Positions 47,710-55,107 of a stretch of 55,107 bases of DNA are shown one piece after another. Source of the stretch: Streptacidiphilus anmyonensis (lineage in GTDB: Bacteria; Actinomycetota; Actinomycetes; Streptomycetales; Streptomycetaceae). The translations under genes and the position numbers were made by a program. Within the stretch, counting starts at the first letter, position 1; the number at the start of each line of letters is the position of its first letter. The notes beneath the pieces are model-generated. The model saw only the letters and a list, made by a program, of their open reading frames with translations. It did not search any database and was not told the origin of the DNA. Location of the stretch: positions 1 to 55,107 of the forward strand of contig NZ_BBPQ01000018.1 of assembly GCF_000787855.1 (NCBI RefSeq), given 5' to 3'.

Positions 47710-47726
47710 CGCGTACGTACGCGTAC
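47710..47726. repeat. CGCGTACGTACGCG palindrome with three GTAC
   Basis: The 14-bp perfect palindrome at 47710-47723 plus the overlapping GTAC at 47723-47726 places three GTAC units (47713, 47717, 47723) in 14 bp of intergenic DNA before the gene at 47785. Outlying member of the GTAC array, and a possible binding site. Confidence 0.55.
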
Positions 47727-47784
47727 GCGCGAGGCCCGATCGTTCACCCCGCCCAGCCGAGTCCGAGACCGTAGAGGCGGTCGC

Positions 47785-49104
47785 GTGGAAGTCCTGATCC
47801 TGGCCTGCGCCCTGGCATGGGCAGCAGGAACACAAAGTGAGCAAACCAAGGTCGGGTTGAGCCGGCCGGACCGGGCCGCGCGGATCGAACACGCCCGCCA
47901 TCAGCGGGCCGTGGAGAAGATCGCCCGCACCCACGGGAGCCCGCCGGCCATTGGTCCGGGGGCACCGGTGACGACGTACACCCACTCGCCGACCGGCCCG
48001 GTCAGGATCAGGGTTCCGGCGACGGCGCCCGTCGCCGGGGTGCCGGGGACGTTCCTCGCCGCGTACCGGAACGCGAATCCCGGCGCGGTGCCGATTGCTG
48101 GCCGCGCCGGGCACGCGGCGGGCCGGACCGTGGTGTGGGTGCGCGACGGCGCCGCGGAGGCGCTGCGCCGCTTCCGCGCCCGCCGGAACCCGGTGACGAC
48201 ACCGGACCCGGCGGCGACCGGGCCCGCCCCGGATGCCGCTCCGCCAGCGGAGGGTGCGTCCCCGGTTGCCCTGGTGCCACCCCCGCCCGACTACCCGCCC
48301 GCCGTCGGCGTCAGCACGCCCGAGGACAGCCCTGGAGGGGCCTCTGCCCCGCCAGCGGCCGTGCCAGGCCCGAGGAGTCCCGCCGACGCGTCAGGGCCCG
48401 TCACAGCTCCGTCTGCGCCGCCTCCTTCCCCGGACGGCGCCGGTCCGGATCCCGAAGCGCGCACCGGACCGGCCGCGCCGCCGCAGGACGCGCCACTACC
48501 CACTGCCGCACCTACCGGTGACGACAGCCCAGGGCCCGCGGATGACCCGATCGCGCCCGCTCCACCCGCTGTCAGCACCTCGACACCGGAAGCTGCCGAA
48601 GCACCCGTCAGCTCCCCCACCTCGGCGCCGACTAGCACGGCGCCCACACCCACCGAAGGGCGAGGCCGCATGGCCGCAGACATCAGCTACGACAGCGTCC
48701 TCGAGGAGTCCGACGAACTGTCGATCATGTGCGAGGACGACCAGGTCGTCTACAACCGGCTCTCCGAGCGCTGCGAACGGGAAGTCGGCCGCGCTGACGC
48801 CCTCATCGCCGAGCTCGCCGAGTTCGGCATCAAGGCGGAAAGGATCATCGGGCAGATCAACGCCTGCACCGAGCAGTACCGCGCCATGCACAACTCGCTC
48901 GCGGGGCTCGCGTTCGACACCCGGGCGCAGGCCGAGGCCGTAACCAAGGCCAAGGCCCTGCTCGAGGCCGGCCAGGGCGTCTACGCCGACATTGCCCAGG
49001 ACATGGAGGAAGTCGCCGACCGCGAGTTCTACCTCTCCGACCAAGTCGACACCGAGGACCTCGCCGCCGACACCGAGACCTACGAGACCAGGGGGGTCGC
49101 CTGA
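47785..49104 (+). CDS. Pro/Ala-rich transfer-region protein with N-terminal membrane segment, 439 aa
   Basis: GTG 47785. Residues 2-15 are hydrophobic (EVLILACALAWAAG), a short membrane anchor or signal. Residues about 140-295 are an extended Pro/Ala/Ser/Thr region, probably disordered. Residues 297-439 form an acidic helical domain (DISYDSVLEESDELSIMCEDDQVVYNRL ...). ATG 48670 within it (MAADISYD), preceded by GAAGGGCGAGG, could give a separate 144-residue product. The stop overlaps the next start. Confidence 0.65.
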   Translation: MEVLILACALAWAAGTQSEQTKVGLSRPDRAARIEHARHQRAVEKIARTHGSPPAIGPGAPVTTYTHSPTGPVRIRVPATAPVAGVPGTFLAAYRNANPGAVPIAGRAGHAAGRTVVWVRDGAAEALRRFRARRNPVTTPDPAATGPAPDAAPPAEGASPVALVPPPPDYPPAVGVSTPEDSPGGASAPPAAVPGPRSPADASGPVTAPSAPPPSPDGAGPDPEARTGPAAPPQDAPLPTAAPTGDDSPGPADDPIAPAPPAVSTSTPEAAEAPVSSPTSAPTSTAPTPTEGRGRMAADISYDSVLEESDELSIMCEDDQVVYNRLSERCEREVGRADALIAELAEFGIKAERIIGQINACTEQYRAMHNSLAGLAFDTRAQAEAVTKAKALLEAGQGVYADIAQDMEEVADREFYLSDQVDTEDLAADTETYETRGVA

Positions 49105-49472
49105 TGGCCGGCAACTACCTCGCCGTCCTCGCCCGCGCCAAGGCCTACGTCATCCGCGCCCAGCGCACGCGGGCCGCGGTCGAGCGCATGCAGGCCCGCT
49201 ACCAGGACCGCGCCGACTCCGCCCGCTACCTCGCGGAGGGCATGACCAAGCTGCACGTGGACGAGCCCACCGTCACCGCCTACATGGAGGTCGCACTTCA
49301 CGGCGATTCGGCCGCCCAGGAGGTCGGGAACATCGTCTCCTCCGCCGACGCGCTGAGCACTGCCGCCCAGGGCCTGGAGAACGAGACCCGCGCATCGCAC
49401 TCGCGGATGGCTGACGCGAACCGAACCGGTGCAGTGCAGATGGCCGACCGGGCGTTCATCCAACGCCAGTAG
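49104..49472 (+). CDS. Hypothetical helical protein, 122 aa
   Basis: ATG 49104 overlaps the preceding TGA. All-helical with heptad-like patterning (ALARAKAYVIRAQRTRAAVERMQARYQ ...). Similar in style to the C-terminal domain of its upstream partner, so the two may form a coiled-coil complex. No family is recognised. Confidence 0.65.
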   Translation: MAGNYLAVLARAKAYVIRAQRTRAAVERMQARYQDRADSARYLAEGMTKLHVDEPTVTAYMEVALHGDSAAQEVGNIVSSADALSTAAQGLENETRASHSRMADANRTGAVQMADRAFIQRQ

Positions 49473-49520
49473 CCCCACCAGTTCCGCCGCCGGCGCTTCC
49501 ACACGCGCCCGACACGACGC

Positions 49521-49555
49521 CAGGGCCCCGATTCGCCACCCGAGTCGGGGCCCTG
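49521..49555 (+). terminator. Perfect 11-bp hairpin before traB
   Basis: CAGGGCCCCGA (49521-49531) and TCGGGGCCCTG (49545-49555) lie 32 bp upstream of the traB start at 49587. Could terminate, attenuate or protect the upstream message. Confidence 0.65.
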
Positions 49556-49586
49556 CCACTTCGAACCTGAAAGGACCATCTCCGCG

Positions 49587-52115
49587 ATGTCCGAGACCCT
49601 GCCCCCCTCCGAGCAGCGCACGGCCGCGCTGCGCGCCCGACTCGCCCGGGTGACCAACTCCCCGGGCCTGTACGCCGGTGCCGGGCTCGGCATCGCCTCC
49701 GCTTCCCTGTCCGGCACGCCCCTGCTCGCCACCACGCTCACCGCGGGGGCCGCCGCTGCCAGCTGGACGGCGCTCGGCCTCAACCCGGGCCCGTGGCGCT
49801 GGCTCCCCGGCCACGGCGAGCCGTGGCAGTGGATGGCCCGCGCCCACGCCCGCGCCTACCGCCGCCGCGTGCGCCGGATGCGCCGCCGCCTGACCACCAC
49901 CCGCCCCGCACCCCCCGGAGGCGCCCTCCTGCTGCCCGCATGGACCGGCCACCCCGACCGTGCGAGCCTCGTCCGGGCCCGCGTCGCCGACTCCCACCGC
50001 ACCCGCACCGCCCTCCTGCGAAACGCCTGGCAGCGCGCCCTGCCCGGATGGGGCAGCGACTGGTGGCGCCGCTACACCCCCACCGAACTCGCGCTGCGAG
50101 CCGGGCCGCTGGCCGCGCTACCCGTCACCGGTTACCTGCCCATGCCCTGGTACGCCCACCTCGCCGCCAGCTCCCTGGCCGCCACCTGGGGAACCTGGGT
50201 GTGCACCCGCCCAGAGCGCCCCGCCACTGAGGACGCCACGAACCAGCAGCCCGCAGACTGGTACGTGGCGCGCTGGGAGGAGTGGATCGCCTGCCAGGGC
50301 GGCCCGCTGGCGGGCTCGTACCTGGTGTCCCTTGACGTCACCGCGGACCGGGTCAGCGCGGTCGTGGTCTCCACCACCGCCAAAGCGGCCGACAGCCTCG
50401 CCGTGGACGCGATCTCGATCGCGTTCGACGTCCCGGCGCGTGCCGTGAACCTGTACCGGACCGAGGACATGGCCGCATCCCGTGCCAAGCTCACGGTACG
50501 GCTTCGGGCCGCGGCGCCGTCCGCCGCCGGCGACCTGATCGCCGCCTGGCGCGACTTCAACCCCTACCCCGGCAGCATCATGGTCGCAGCCGAAGAGACA
50601 GAGTTCGGGCGCCGGATGGAGTTCCTACTCCCCCGCACCGGAACCTCCGTCCGCGACGTGCAGCCGCAGGCAATCGTGCAGGCCCTGGACCTGCCCGGCG
50701 AAGACCCTGCCGCCACCATGCACCTGCGCGTGCTCGGCGCGCGCCGCCTCGAGGTCAGCGAGATGACGAACAACCCGCTGACCGCCGGGGTCCCCCTGGA
50801 CCTTGACGACCTCGTGATGGACACCGACGGCTTCGTGACCATCGGCCGCGACATCTACGGCAACCCGGCCCGATGGCGGCTTATGATCCCCAACAAGGGC
50901 AAATACGGCCTGACCGGAGTTCAGGGCGTCTCAGCGGTCCACTCGTTCGTGTCCGGCACCACCGGAGCGGGCAAGACCTCCCTGGAAGAGGCCCTGCTGA
51001 TCGCTCAGGCCATCAACGGCTGCATCTCCTGGGTCGCCGACGGCAAGGGCGGCAGCGGCTACGCGTCGTGGGCCGACGACCTCGACTGGCTCGTCAAAAG
51101 CCCGCTCGGCTTCGCACTGATGGCCTCGGGCGCCGCGAAGCTCGGGAAACTGCGCTTCTCCGTGCAGCAACGCATGCAGTGGCGAGACGCCGACGGCGAC
51201 ATCGAGACCGGTCGCAGCTTCTTCGTCCCCGGCGAGCCGTTCGCCCTCCTGCAAGCGACGTTCGACGAGTTCAACGAAATGGTCCGCGAAGGCGGCCGGG
51301 ACGTGAACGCCGCAGCGGTCCTCTCCGGGGTGTCCAACCTCGGACGGCAGACCCGCGCCGCCGGCATCGCCGCCCGCGTGCACGTCCAGATCCCCAACCT
51401 CGACGCGATCGGCAGCAACGCCGACGCCAACGCGGTCCGCGACATGCTCCAGTCCGGCAACATCGCGCTGTTCCGCACCGCCCGCAACGACGTCGCGAAC
51501 ATGAGCCTCGGGGCGCGAACCCCGGCCTACCGGATCTCCCCGATCCCGGAGACCTTCCCGGACGGATCCAACACCGGAGGCCTGTGCTACATCGCCGACG
51601 GTGGCGCCCAGTACACCCAGTCCCGGGTGGCCTACCACCACAACGCCGCCAAGCTCTACCGCACACTCCCCCAGCCCGCACTCACCGACGCCGAGGCCGA
51701 CGCCGTCGGCGCCGCCTACCTGTACCGCGACTCCTACCGGCACCTCGACGCCAAGGGCGAAGAGGAGTTCCTGCGCGAACTGATCAAGAAGCACAACAAG
51801 GACGGCAAGACCGCAGCCCCCGCGATCGTCGACCTTGCCCCGGCCACGCCGACCGGCGCCACCGGGGCCGCCTTCGAAGGCCTGGCCGTCGACGTCGAGG
51901 ACGAAGACCTCGACGACATCGCCCCACCGTCCCGCAGCCAGCTCATCTGGCACGCCGTCCATGACGGAGCACGCCGCAACAAGCAGATCGCCGAAGTCAC
52001 CGACCTCAAACCATCGAACGTCGCCAACGGAACCGCGCGGCTGGAACGCCTCGGCAAACTCCACAAGATCGACCGCGACTGGCACACCCGCGAACCCCTC
52101 GACACCAGAGCCTGA
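49587..52115 (+). CDS. traB: TraB-like FtsK/SpoIIIE DNA translocase for conjugation, 842 aa
   Basis: The N-terminal 210 residues carry four or so hydrophobic segments (for example LYAGAGLGIASASLSGTPLLATTLTAG; HLAASSLAATWGTWVC). The FtsK-type motor has Walker A GTTGAGKT at 457-464 and Walker B FDEFNEM (Asp560-Glu561). The C-terminus (about 783-830) is a winged helix (LIWHAVHDGARRNKQIAEVTDLKPSNVANGTARLERLGKL), which in Streptomyces TraB proteins binds 8-bp TRS repeats in the clt locus. TraB moves double-stranded plasmid DNA between mycelia. This makes the element conjugative by the mycelial route. ATG 49587 follows GAAAGGACC. Confidence 0.9.
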   Translation: MSETLPPSEQRTAALRARLARVTNSPGLYAGAGLGIASASLSGTPLLATTLTAGAAAASWTALGLNPGPWRWLPGHGEPWQWMARAHARAYRRRVRRMRRRLTTTRPAPPGGALLLPAWTGHPDRASLVRARVADSHRTRTALLRNAWQRALPGWGSDWWRRYTPTELALRAGPLAALPVTGYLPMPWYAHLAASSLAATWGTWVCTRPERPATEDATNQQPADWYVARWEEWIACQGGPLAGSYLVSLDVTADRVSAVVVSTTAKAADSLAVDAISIAFDVPARAVNLYRTEDMAASRAKLTVRLRAAAPSAAGDLIAAWRDFNPYPGSIMVAAEETEFGRRMEFLLPRTGTSVRDVQPQAIVQALDLPGEDPAATMHLRVLGARRLEVSEMTNNPLTAGVPLDLDDLVMDTDGFVTIGRDIYGNPARWRLMIPNKGKYGLTGVQGVSAVHSFVSGTTGAGKTSLEEALLIAQAINGCISWVADGKGGSGYASWADDLDWLVKSPLGFALMASGAAKLGKLRFSVQQRMQWRDADGDIETGRSFFVPGEPFALLQATFDEFNEMVREGGRDVNAAAVLSGVSNLGRQTRAAGIAARVHVQIPNLDAIGSNADANAVRDMLQSGNIALFRTARNDVANMSLGARTPAYRISPIPETFPDGSNTGGLCYIADGGAQYTQSRVAYHHNAAKLYRTLPQPALTDAEADAVGAAYLYRDSYRHLDAKGEEEFLRELIKKHNKDGKTAAPAIVDLAPATPTGATGAAFEGLAVDVEDEDLDDIAPPSRSQLIWHAVHDGARRNKQIAEVTDLKPSNVANGTARLERLGKLHKIDRDWHTREPLDTRA

Positions 52116-52137
52116 AAGCAGCCTTCAGCAGTCACCA

Positions 52138-52171
52138 GCGCCGCCCCAGCAAGAACCATCTGGGGCGGCGC
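52138..52171 (+). terminator. Perfect 12-bp hairpin after traB
   Basis: GCGCCGCCCCAG (52138-52149) and CTGGGGCGGCGC (52160-52171) with a ten-base loop, 22 bp after the traB stop. Confidence 0.7.
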
Positions 52172-52209
52172 CGCGCATTCACCGACCACACATCACCTGG
52201 GAGCAACGC

Positions 52210-52434
52210 ATGAACCTCACCACGAACGCCCTCTTCGTCATCTGCGCCGCCGGCCTCGCCATCTGGATGTGGCGCGACGCCTCCTTCCGCAAGCGGGAGT
52301 TCCTCGCCGTGTCCCTCTTCTGGATCCTCCTCGTCGGCACCCCCTGGGGCGCCGACACCGTCGCCTGGGCCCACCAGTTCCTCACCAGCAGCGCCCACGC
52401 CGCCACGACCGCCGTCAACACCGCGACCCACTGA
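52210..52434 (+). CDS. Small membrane protein of the transfer region (Spd-like), 74 aa
   Basis: ATG 52210 with GGGAG upstream. Two hydrophobic helices (ALFVICAAGLAIWMW and EFLAVSLFWILLVGTPWG) flank a basic RDASFRKR loop. Small membrane proteins after traB in Streptomyces plasmids are commonly spread (spd) functions; that assignment is by position. Confidence 0.7.
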   Translation: MNLTTNALFVICAAGLAIWMWRDASFRKREFLAVSLFWILLVGTPWGADTVAWAHQFLTSSAHAATTAVNTATH

Positions 52435-52504
52435 CCGCAGCCACCCCGCGACCGGCGCTCCCGCCAGAGCGTCGACCCGCCCAACCCCACTGAAGGAGAC
52501 GCCG

Positions 52505-53089
52505 GTGCTTTCCCCCGACCCTCGCCTCTTCCCCGAGCAGACCGCGCCGGTCGTTCTCTATCCGCGACCCACCCCCACCCCATACGGCGAGCCGAACGCC
52601 CTCTTCCCGGGGCCGATCGCCGCCGACGGCCGCGCCGCCTCCACCAGGGCCCTCGTCCAACTCGACGACGGGTCCTGGGTCATCGCCCGAGTCCCCCCAG
52701 CGCCACCTGTATTCCTGCCCGCACCGCCCCAGGCCGCCGCCCGGCAGCCGCTGTCCCGCACGGAACGCGCGGCGATGCAGGTCGTCGGCTCCACCTGCGC
52801 GCTGACCCTTTCCATCGGAGGTGCCCTCGCCATGGCCGGCCCCTACCTCGCTGATCTCGCCGAACTCGCCTTCGGGATCGCTGCCGCCCTGGGCGCTGGC
52901 GCCGGCGCGCTGCTCGTCCTGCGCATCGCCGGAGCCCTCGGACTGCGCAGCCCCAATGCCACCGGCGCCGACGTGGCCACCCACACCCCCAGCGGACCGG
53001 TGGTGAACAACAACGTCACCGTGCTGAACCAGGGGCTGTTCTCCCGCGGCAACGCCACCGGCATCGGACGTGTCGACCGCATCGGCTGA
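52505..53089 (+). CDS. Membrane protein of the transfer region, 194 aa
   Basis: GTG 52505 follows GAAGGAGAC. A Pro-rich cytoplasmic head (1-90) precedes two membrane helices (about 98-118 and 123-147) and a short Asn/Gly-rich tail (PVVNNNVTVLNQGLF). Probably another spread-type protein. Confidence 0.65.
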   Translation: MLSPDPRLFPEQTAPVVLYPRPTPTPYGEPNALFPGPIAADGRAASTRALVQLDDGSWVIARVPPAPPVFLPAPPQAAARQPLSRTERAAMQVVGSTCALTLSIGGALAMAGPYLADLAELAFGIAAALGAGAGALLVLRIAGALGLRSPNATGADVATHTPSGPVVNNNVTVLNQGLFSRGNATGIGRVDRIG

Positions 53090-53123
53090 CCTGCGAGCAC
53101 AGCCCCGCACCGACACGCGGACA

Positions 53124-53163
53124 GCGTTGTCTCCGAGCCCATCCATGGGCCCGGAGACAACGC
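53124..53163 (+). terminator. Long hairpin after the 52505 gene
   Basis: GCGTTGTCTCCG pairs with CGGAGACAACGC and, inside, GCCCAT pairs with ATGGGC, with single unpaired A and C between; the loop is CC. This is an 18-pair stem at 53124-53163, the strongest hairpin in the transfer region. Confidence 0.7.
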
Positions 53164-53270
53164 AAGCGGCACGCCCGCACGACGCACCCATCAGAGATCA
53201 CCAGCGCCACCCGTGACCGGACGGTCAACCAGCCCACACCGCACGCCACAACAGGGAAGGGATCCCCCTC

Positions 53271-53942
53271 ATGACCAGCACCCAGTCCACCCCCGAACCC
53301 ACCGCCCCCCACCCCGAGCCGCAGTTCCACCACGAGCGGTGGGAGAAGGCACAGGCCAGGGCCATCGCCTGGTCCCGCACCTACCTCATGCCGTTCCTGC
53401 GTTGCCGCGCCACCGAGCTGGAGAACGCCCTCCAACTCGGCTGGAACTTCACGCCGCTGTGGCTGCGCGCCCTCACCGTGCTCGCCAGCCTGTTCCTGTT
53501 CACCCTGATCTTCGGCTCGCTGGGAAGCGACGTCGTCGACGTCTACTACCGCCTCGTCGGCCACACCCACACCGGACTCCTCGCCACGATCTCCCACCCG
53601 ATCCGCAGCTACCTCAACGCGCACCGCGGCGAACTGCACCTGTCCGTGCGCAACCTGTTCGGCCTGTGGGAGCTCACAGCCATCGCGCTGATCATCGCCG
53701 GGTTCTTCGGATCCACCCTGGCCCGACTCGGCTGGCTGGCGTTCGGCACCGCCACCGCCGCGATGGTCTGGAGCGCAACTCCCGACCCGGCACGCCCCGT
53801 CGCCACCGCCATCGCCGCCGGACTCTGGGGCATCGCCAGCCTGCTCGCACTGCGCGGCCTGAACCTGCGCCTGGTCCAGATCAACATCGACGCCCGCTCC
53901 CAACAGCTCCAGCCCCCCACCGTCCCGAACACCACCGCCTGA
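53271..53942 (+). CDS. Membrane protein of the transfer region, 223 aa
   Basis: ATG 53271 follows GGGAAGGG. The N-terminal 60 residues are soluble, then about four membrane helices: LTVLASLFLFTLIFG, LWELTAIALIIAGFFG, LGWLAFGTATAAMVW and AIAAGLWGIASLLAL. A soluble tail ends it. Likely a component of intramycelial spread, by position. Confidence 0.65.
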   Translation: MTSTQSTPEPTAPHPEPQFHHERWEKAQARAIAWSRTYLMPFLRCRATELENALQLGWNFTPLWLRALTVLASLFLFTLIFGSLGSDVVDVYYRLVGHTHTGLLATISHPIRSYLNAHRGELHLSVRNLFGLWELTAIALIIAGFFGSTLARLGWLAFGTATAAMVWSATPDPARPVATAIAAGLWGIASLLALRGLNLRLVQINIDARSQQLQPPTVPNTTA

Positions 53943-54043
53943 CTCCCGCGACCCAAGCGCTCCCACACCGCGCCAGGCTCCTGAGTCATCGGCGCGCCGC
54001 CCGCTCGCGCACTCATCGGGTACTGAAGCTGCCCACCCGCAGT

Positions 54044-54070
54044 CCCGCGCCAGCAGCACGACGGCGCGGG
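54044..54070 (+). terminator. 8-bp hairpin between 53942 and 54144
   Basis: CCCGCGCC (54044-54051) pairs with GGCGCGGG (54063-54070) around an 11-base loop. Confidence 0.5.
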
Positions 54071-54143
54071 GCCGGAGGCGCGGCGCGGCCGCCCGGCCAT
54101 CATCACTCTCCACCCCGCTATTCGCCGCCTACGGAGGAACGCC

Positions 54144-54944
54144 ATGGCACAGCACCGACCGGTGATCCACTACATGGTCACCCGGCCCGACGGAACCGTC
54201 CCGCCCACGTGCGACAGCCTCGCTCACTGGGCCCGCACCCACGGCGAGGATGTCCCCACCGTCAACCTCGCCCAGCACGTGGGCGAGACCGTCGACCACC
54301 CCAGCCCCGGCGAGAAGTGGTACACCGACAAGCCCTTCTCCTACTTCCACATGTACACCCGCCCCGGCGAGGTCCTGGAGCTGGAGAGCACGGCGGAGGG
54401 CTGGCCCGTCCGGCTGTGGATCGTGGAGCCGCGCGGGGAGACCGGCAACTGGGGCGGCCGCTACTACCCGTACTGGCTGATGTCCCACCAGATCCACGTC
54501 GTCGGCGAGACCGAGGGATGGCGGGCCTTCGGGCATCGCGGCGCCCAGGTCCTGCAGACCCTCGCCCAGATCCCCGACCTGGCCCGAGAGTGGACCGCCC
54601 AGTGGGCGGCCGACCCCCAGGCCACCCACCGCACCTACACCGCGTGGCAGCAGGAGCTGGAGGAACACCACGCCCTGGACTGGTGGGCGCACTTCCGCGC
54701 GCAGTACTCCCGCCGGACCGCCGCCCTGCGCGCGGCCACGCGCCTGGCCGCCGACAGCGCCGGCCAGGCCGCCGACGCCGCGGGCGCCGGACCCGAGACG
54801 GTCACCGCGATCCGCTCCCGGGCCCGCAGCCTGATCGCCGGTCAGCTCCTGCACGACCGCATCCGCACCGGCGAGTACGAGCGGACCGTCCGCGCGCTGC
54901 TGCTCGGCGACGGACTCGACCACCCGGCACCCGTCCCCGCCTGA
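54144..54944 (+). CDS. Hypothetical protein, 266 aa
   Basis: ATG 54144 with GGAGG upstream. The N-terminal half is alpha/beta and Trp/His-rich (SYFHMYTRPGEVLELESTAEGWPVRLWIVEP ... YWLMSHQIHVV). The C-terminal half is helical and Ala-rich. It is soluble, unlike its neighbours. I do not recognise a family; conserved position at the end of a transfer region is plausible. Confidence 0.65.
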   Translation: MAQHRPVIHYMVTRPDGTVPPTCDSLAHWARTHGEDVPTVNLAQHVGETVDHPSPGEKWYTDKPFSYFHMYTRPGEVLELESTAEGWPVRLWIVEPRGETGNWGGRYYPYWLMSHQIHVVGETEGWRAFGHRGAQVLQTLAQIPDLAREWTAQWAADPQATHRTYTAWQQELEEHHALDWWAHFRAQYSRRTAALRAATRLAADSAGQAADAAGAGPETVTAIRSRARSLIAGQLLHDRIRTGEYERTVRALLLGDGLDHPAPVPA

Positions 54945-54976
54945 CGCCGGAAGCCCTTCCGGGCCGTCACGCTGAC

Positions 54977-55021
54977 CGCCACCGCCCCACGCCAACCGCA
55001 CCACAGCGCGGGGCGGTGGCG
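54977..55021 (+). terminator. Perfect 12-bp hairpin after the 54144 gene
   Basis: CGCCACCGCCCC (54977-54988) pairs with GGGGCGGTGGCG (55010-55021). The loop is 21 bases. The next gene starts 50 bp on. Confidence 0.65.
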
Positions 55022-55071
55022 TGCGGCGCGGCCACCCGGCCGACACCCACCGACCACCGGAGGCACCCCCC

Positions 55072-55107
55072 ATGCGCACGTCCGACCAGCTCCCCGCCTG
55101 GATCCCC
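55072..55107 (+). CDS. Start of a further plus-strand gene (truncated by window edge)
   Basis: ATG 55072 follows GGAGG (55059-55063) at good spacing and reads MRTSDQLPAWIP to the edge. It continues the transfer-region gene series. Too short for assignment. Confidence 0.5.
   Translation, partial: MRTSDQLPAWIP

Overview
The window is about 55 kb of high-GC actinobacterial DNA, most likely Streptomyces. The signs are: GC-biased third positions, frequent GTG starts, many leaderless or GTGA/TGATG-coupled starts, a WhiB-like protein, an FtsK/TraB-type DNA translocase and long runs of actinobacterial hypothetical proteins. There is no rRNA, tRNA, integrase or core housekeeping gene. The content fits an extrachromosomal replicon (a plasmid, plausibly linear) or a large integrative element or chromosome-arm segment. 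Nothing in the window proves linearity, because no telomere is visible.

Region 1 (1-6250) holds a truncated nucleotidyltransferase, a Toprim/topoisomerase VI A-like protein, the DNA end-joining protein Ku and a superfamily 2 helicase with helicase-associated repeats. Region 2 (6281-9779) is a tightly coupled three-gene minus-strand operon: an HTH protein, a 726-residue protein and a 230-residue HTH protein. Its sizes, order and coupling recall the tap-tpg and tac-tpc telomere operons of linear Streptomyces replicons, which is an inference and not a homology result.

Region 3 (9989-37606) is an accessory island rich in predicted conflict and toxin-antitoxin genes. It contains a caspase/CHAT-like small protein with three downstream genes, a 894-residue STAND NTPase, a protein with two zeta-toxin-like kinase domains, and a DUF6247/RelE-like pair. 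It also holds a solitary TnpB, a trypsin-STAND-membrane protein with its Trypco2-like partner, a VapBC-like pair, and a winged-helix protein with an amyloid-signalling-like motif. The last gene is a 578-residue protein with two winged-helix segments that is the best replication-initiator candidate; the 870 bp upstream of it is gene-poor, repeat-bearing and a candidate origin.

Region 4 (38481-42479) is a metabolic and regulatory cluster: a HAD hydrolase, a 3-hydroxyacid-dehydrogenase-like protein, a guanylate-kinase-like protein, an XRE-P-loop kinase fusion and a GntR/UTRA repressor. Region 5 (42560-55107) is a plus-strand conjugation region that starts from a GCTCTAG-repeat promoter next to gntR. 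It runs through an anti-sigma-kinase-like ATPase, WhiB, a long coiled-coil DUF2637-type protein split in two, TraB and a set of small membrane proteins. Perfect hairpins lie in most of its intercistronic gaps.

The most unusual signals are an array of 24 GTAC tetranucleotides in 489 bp inside the second half of the split DUF2637 gene, next to traB, which is a candidate transfer-recognition (clt-like) locus. Others are three copies of a DNA-damage (PafBC/RecA-NDp type) promoter upstream of unrelated genes including tnpB, and a pair of GGTGGTCAACCACC operators in a divergent promoter.
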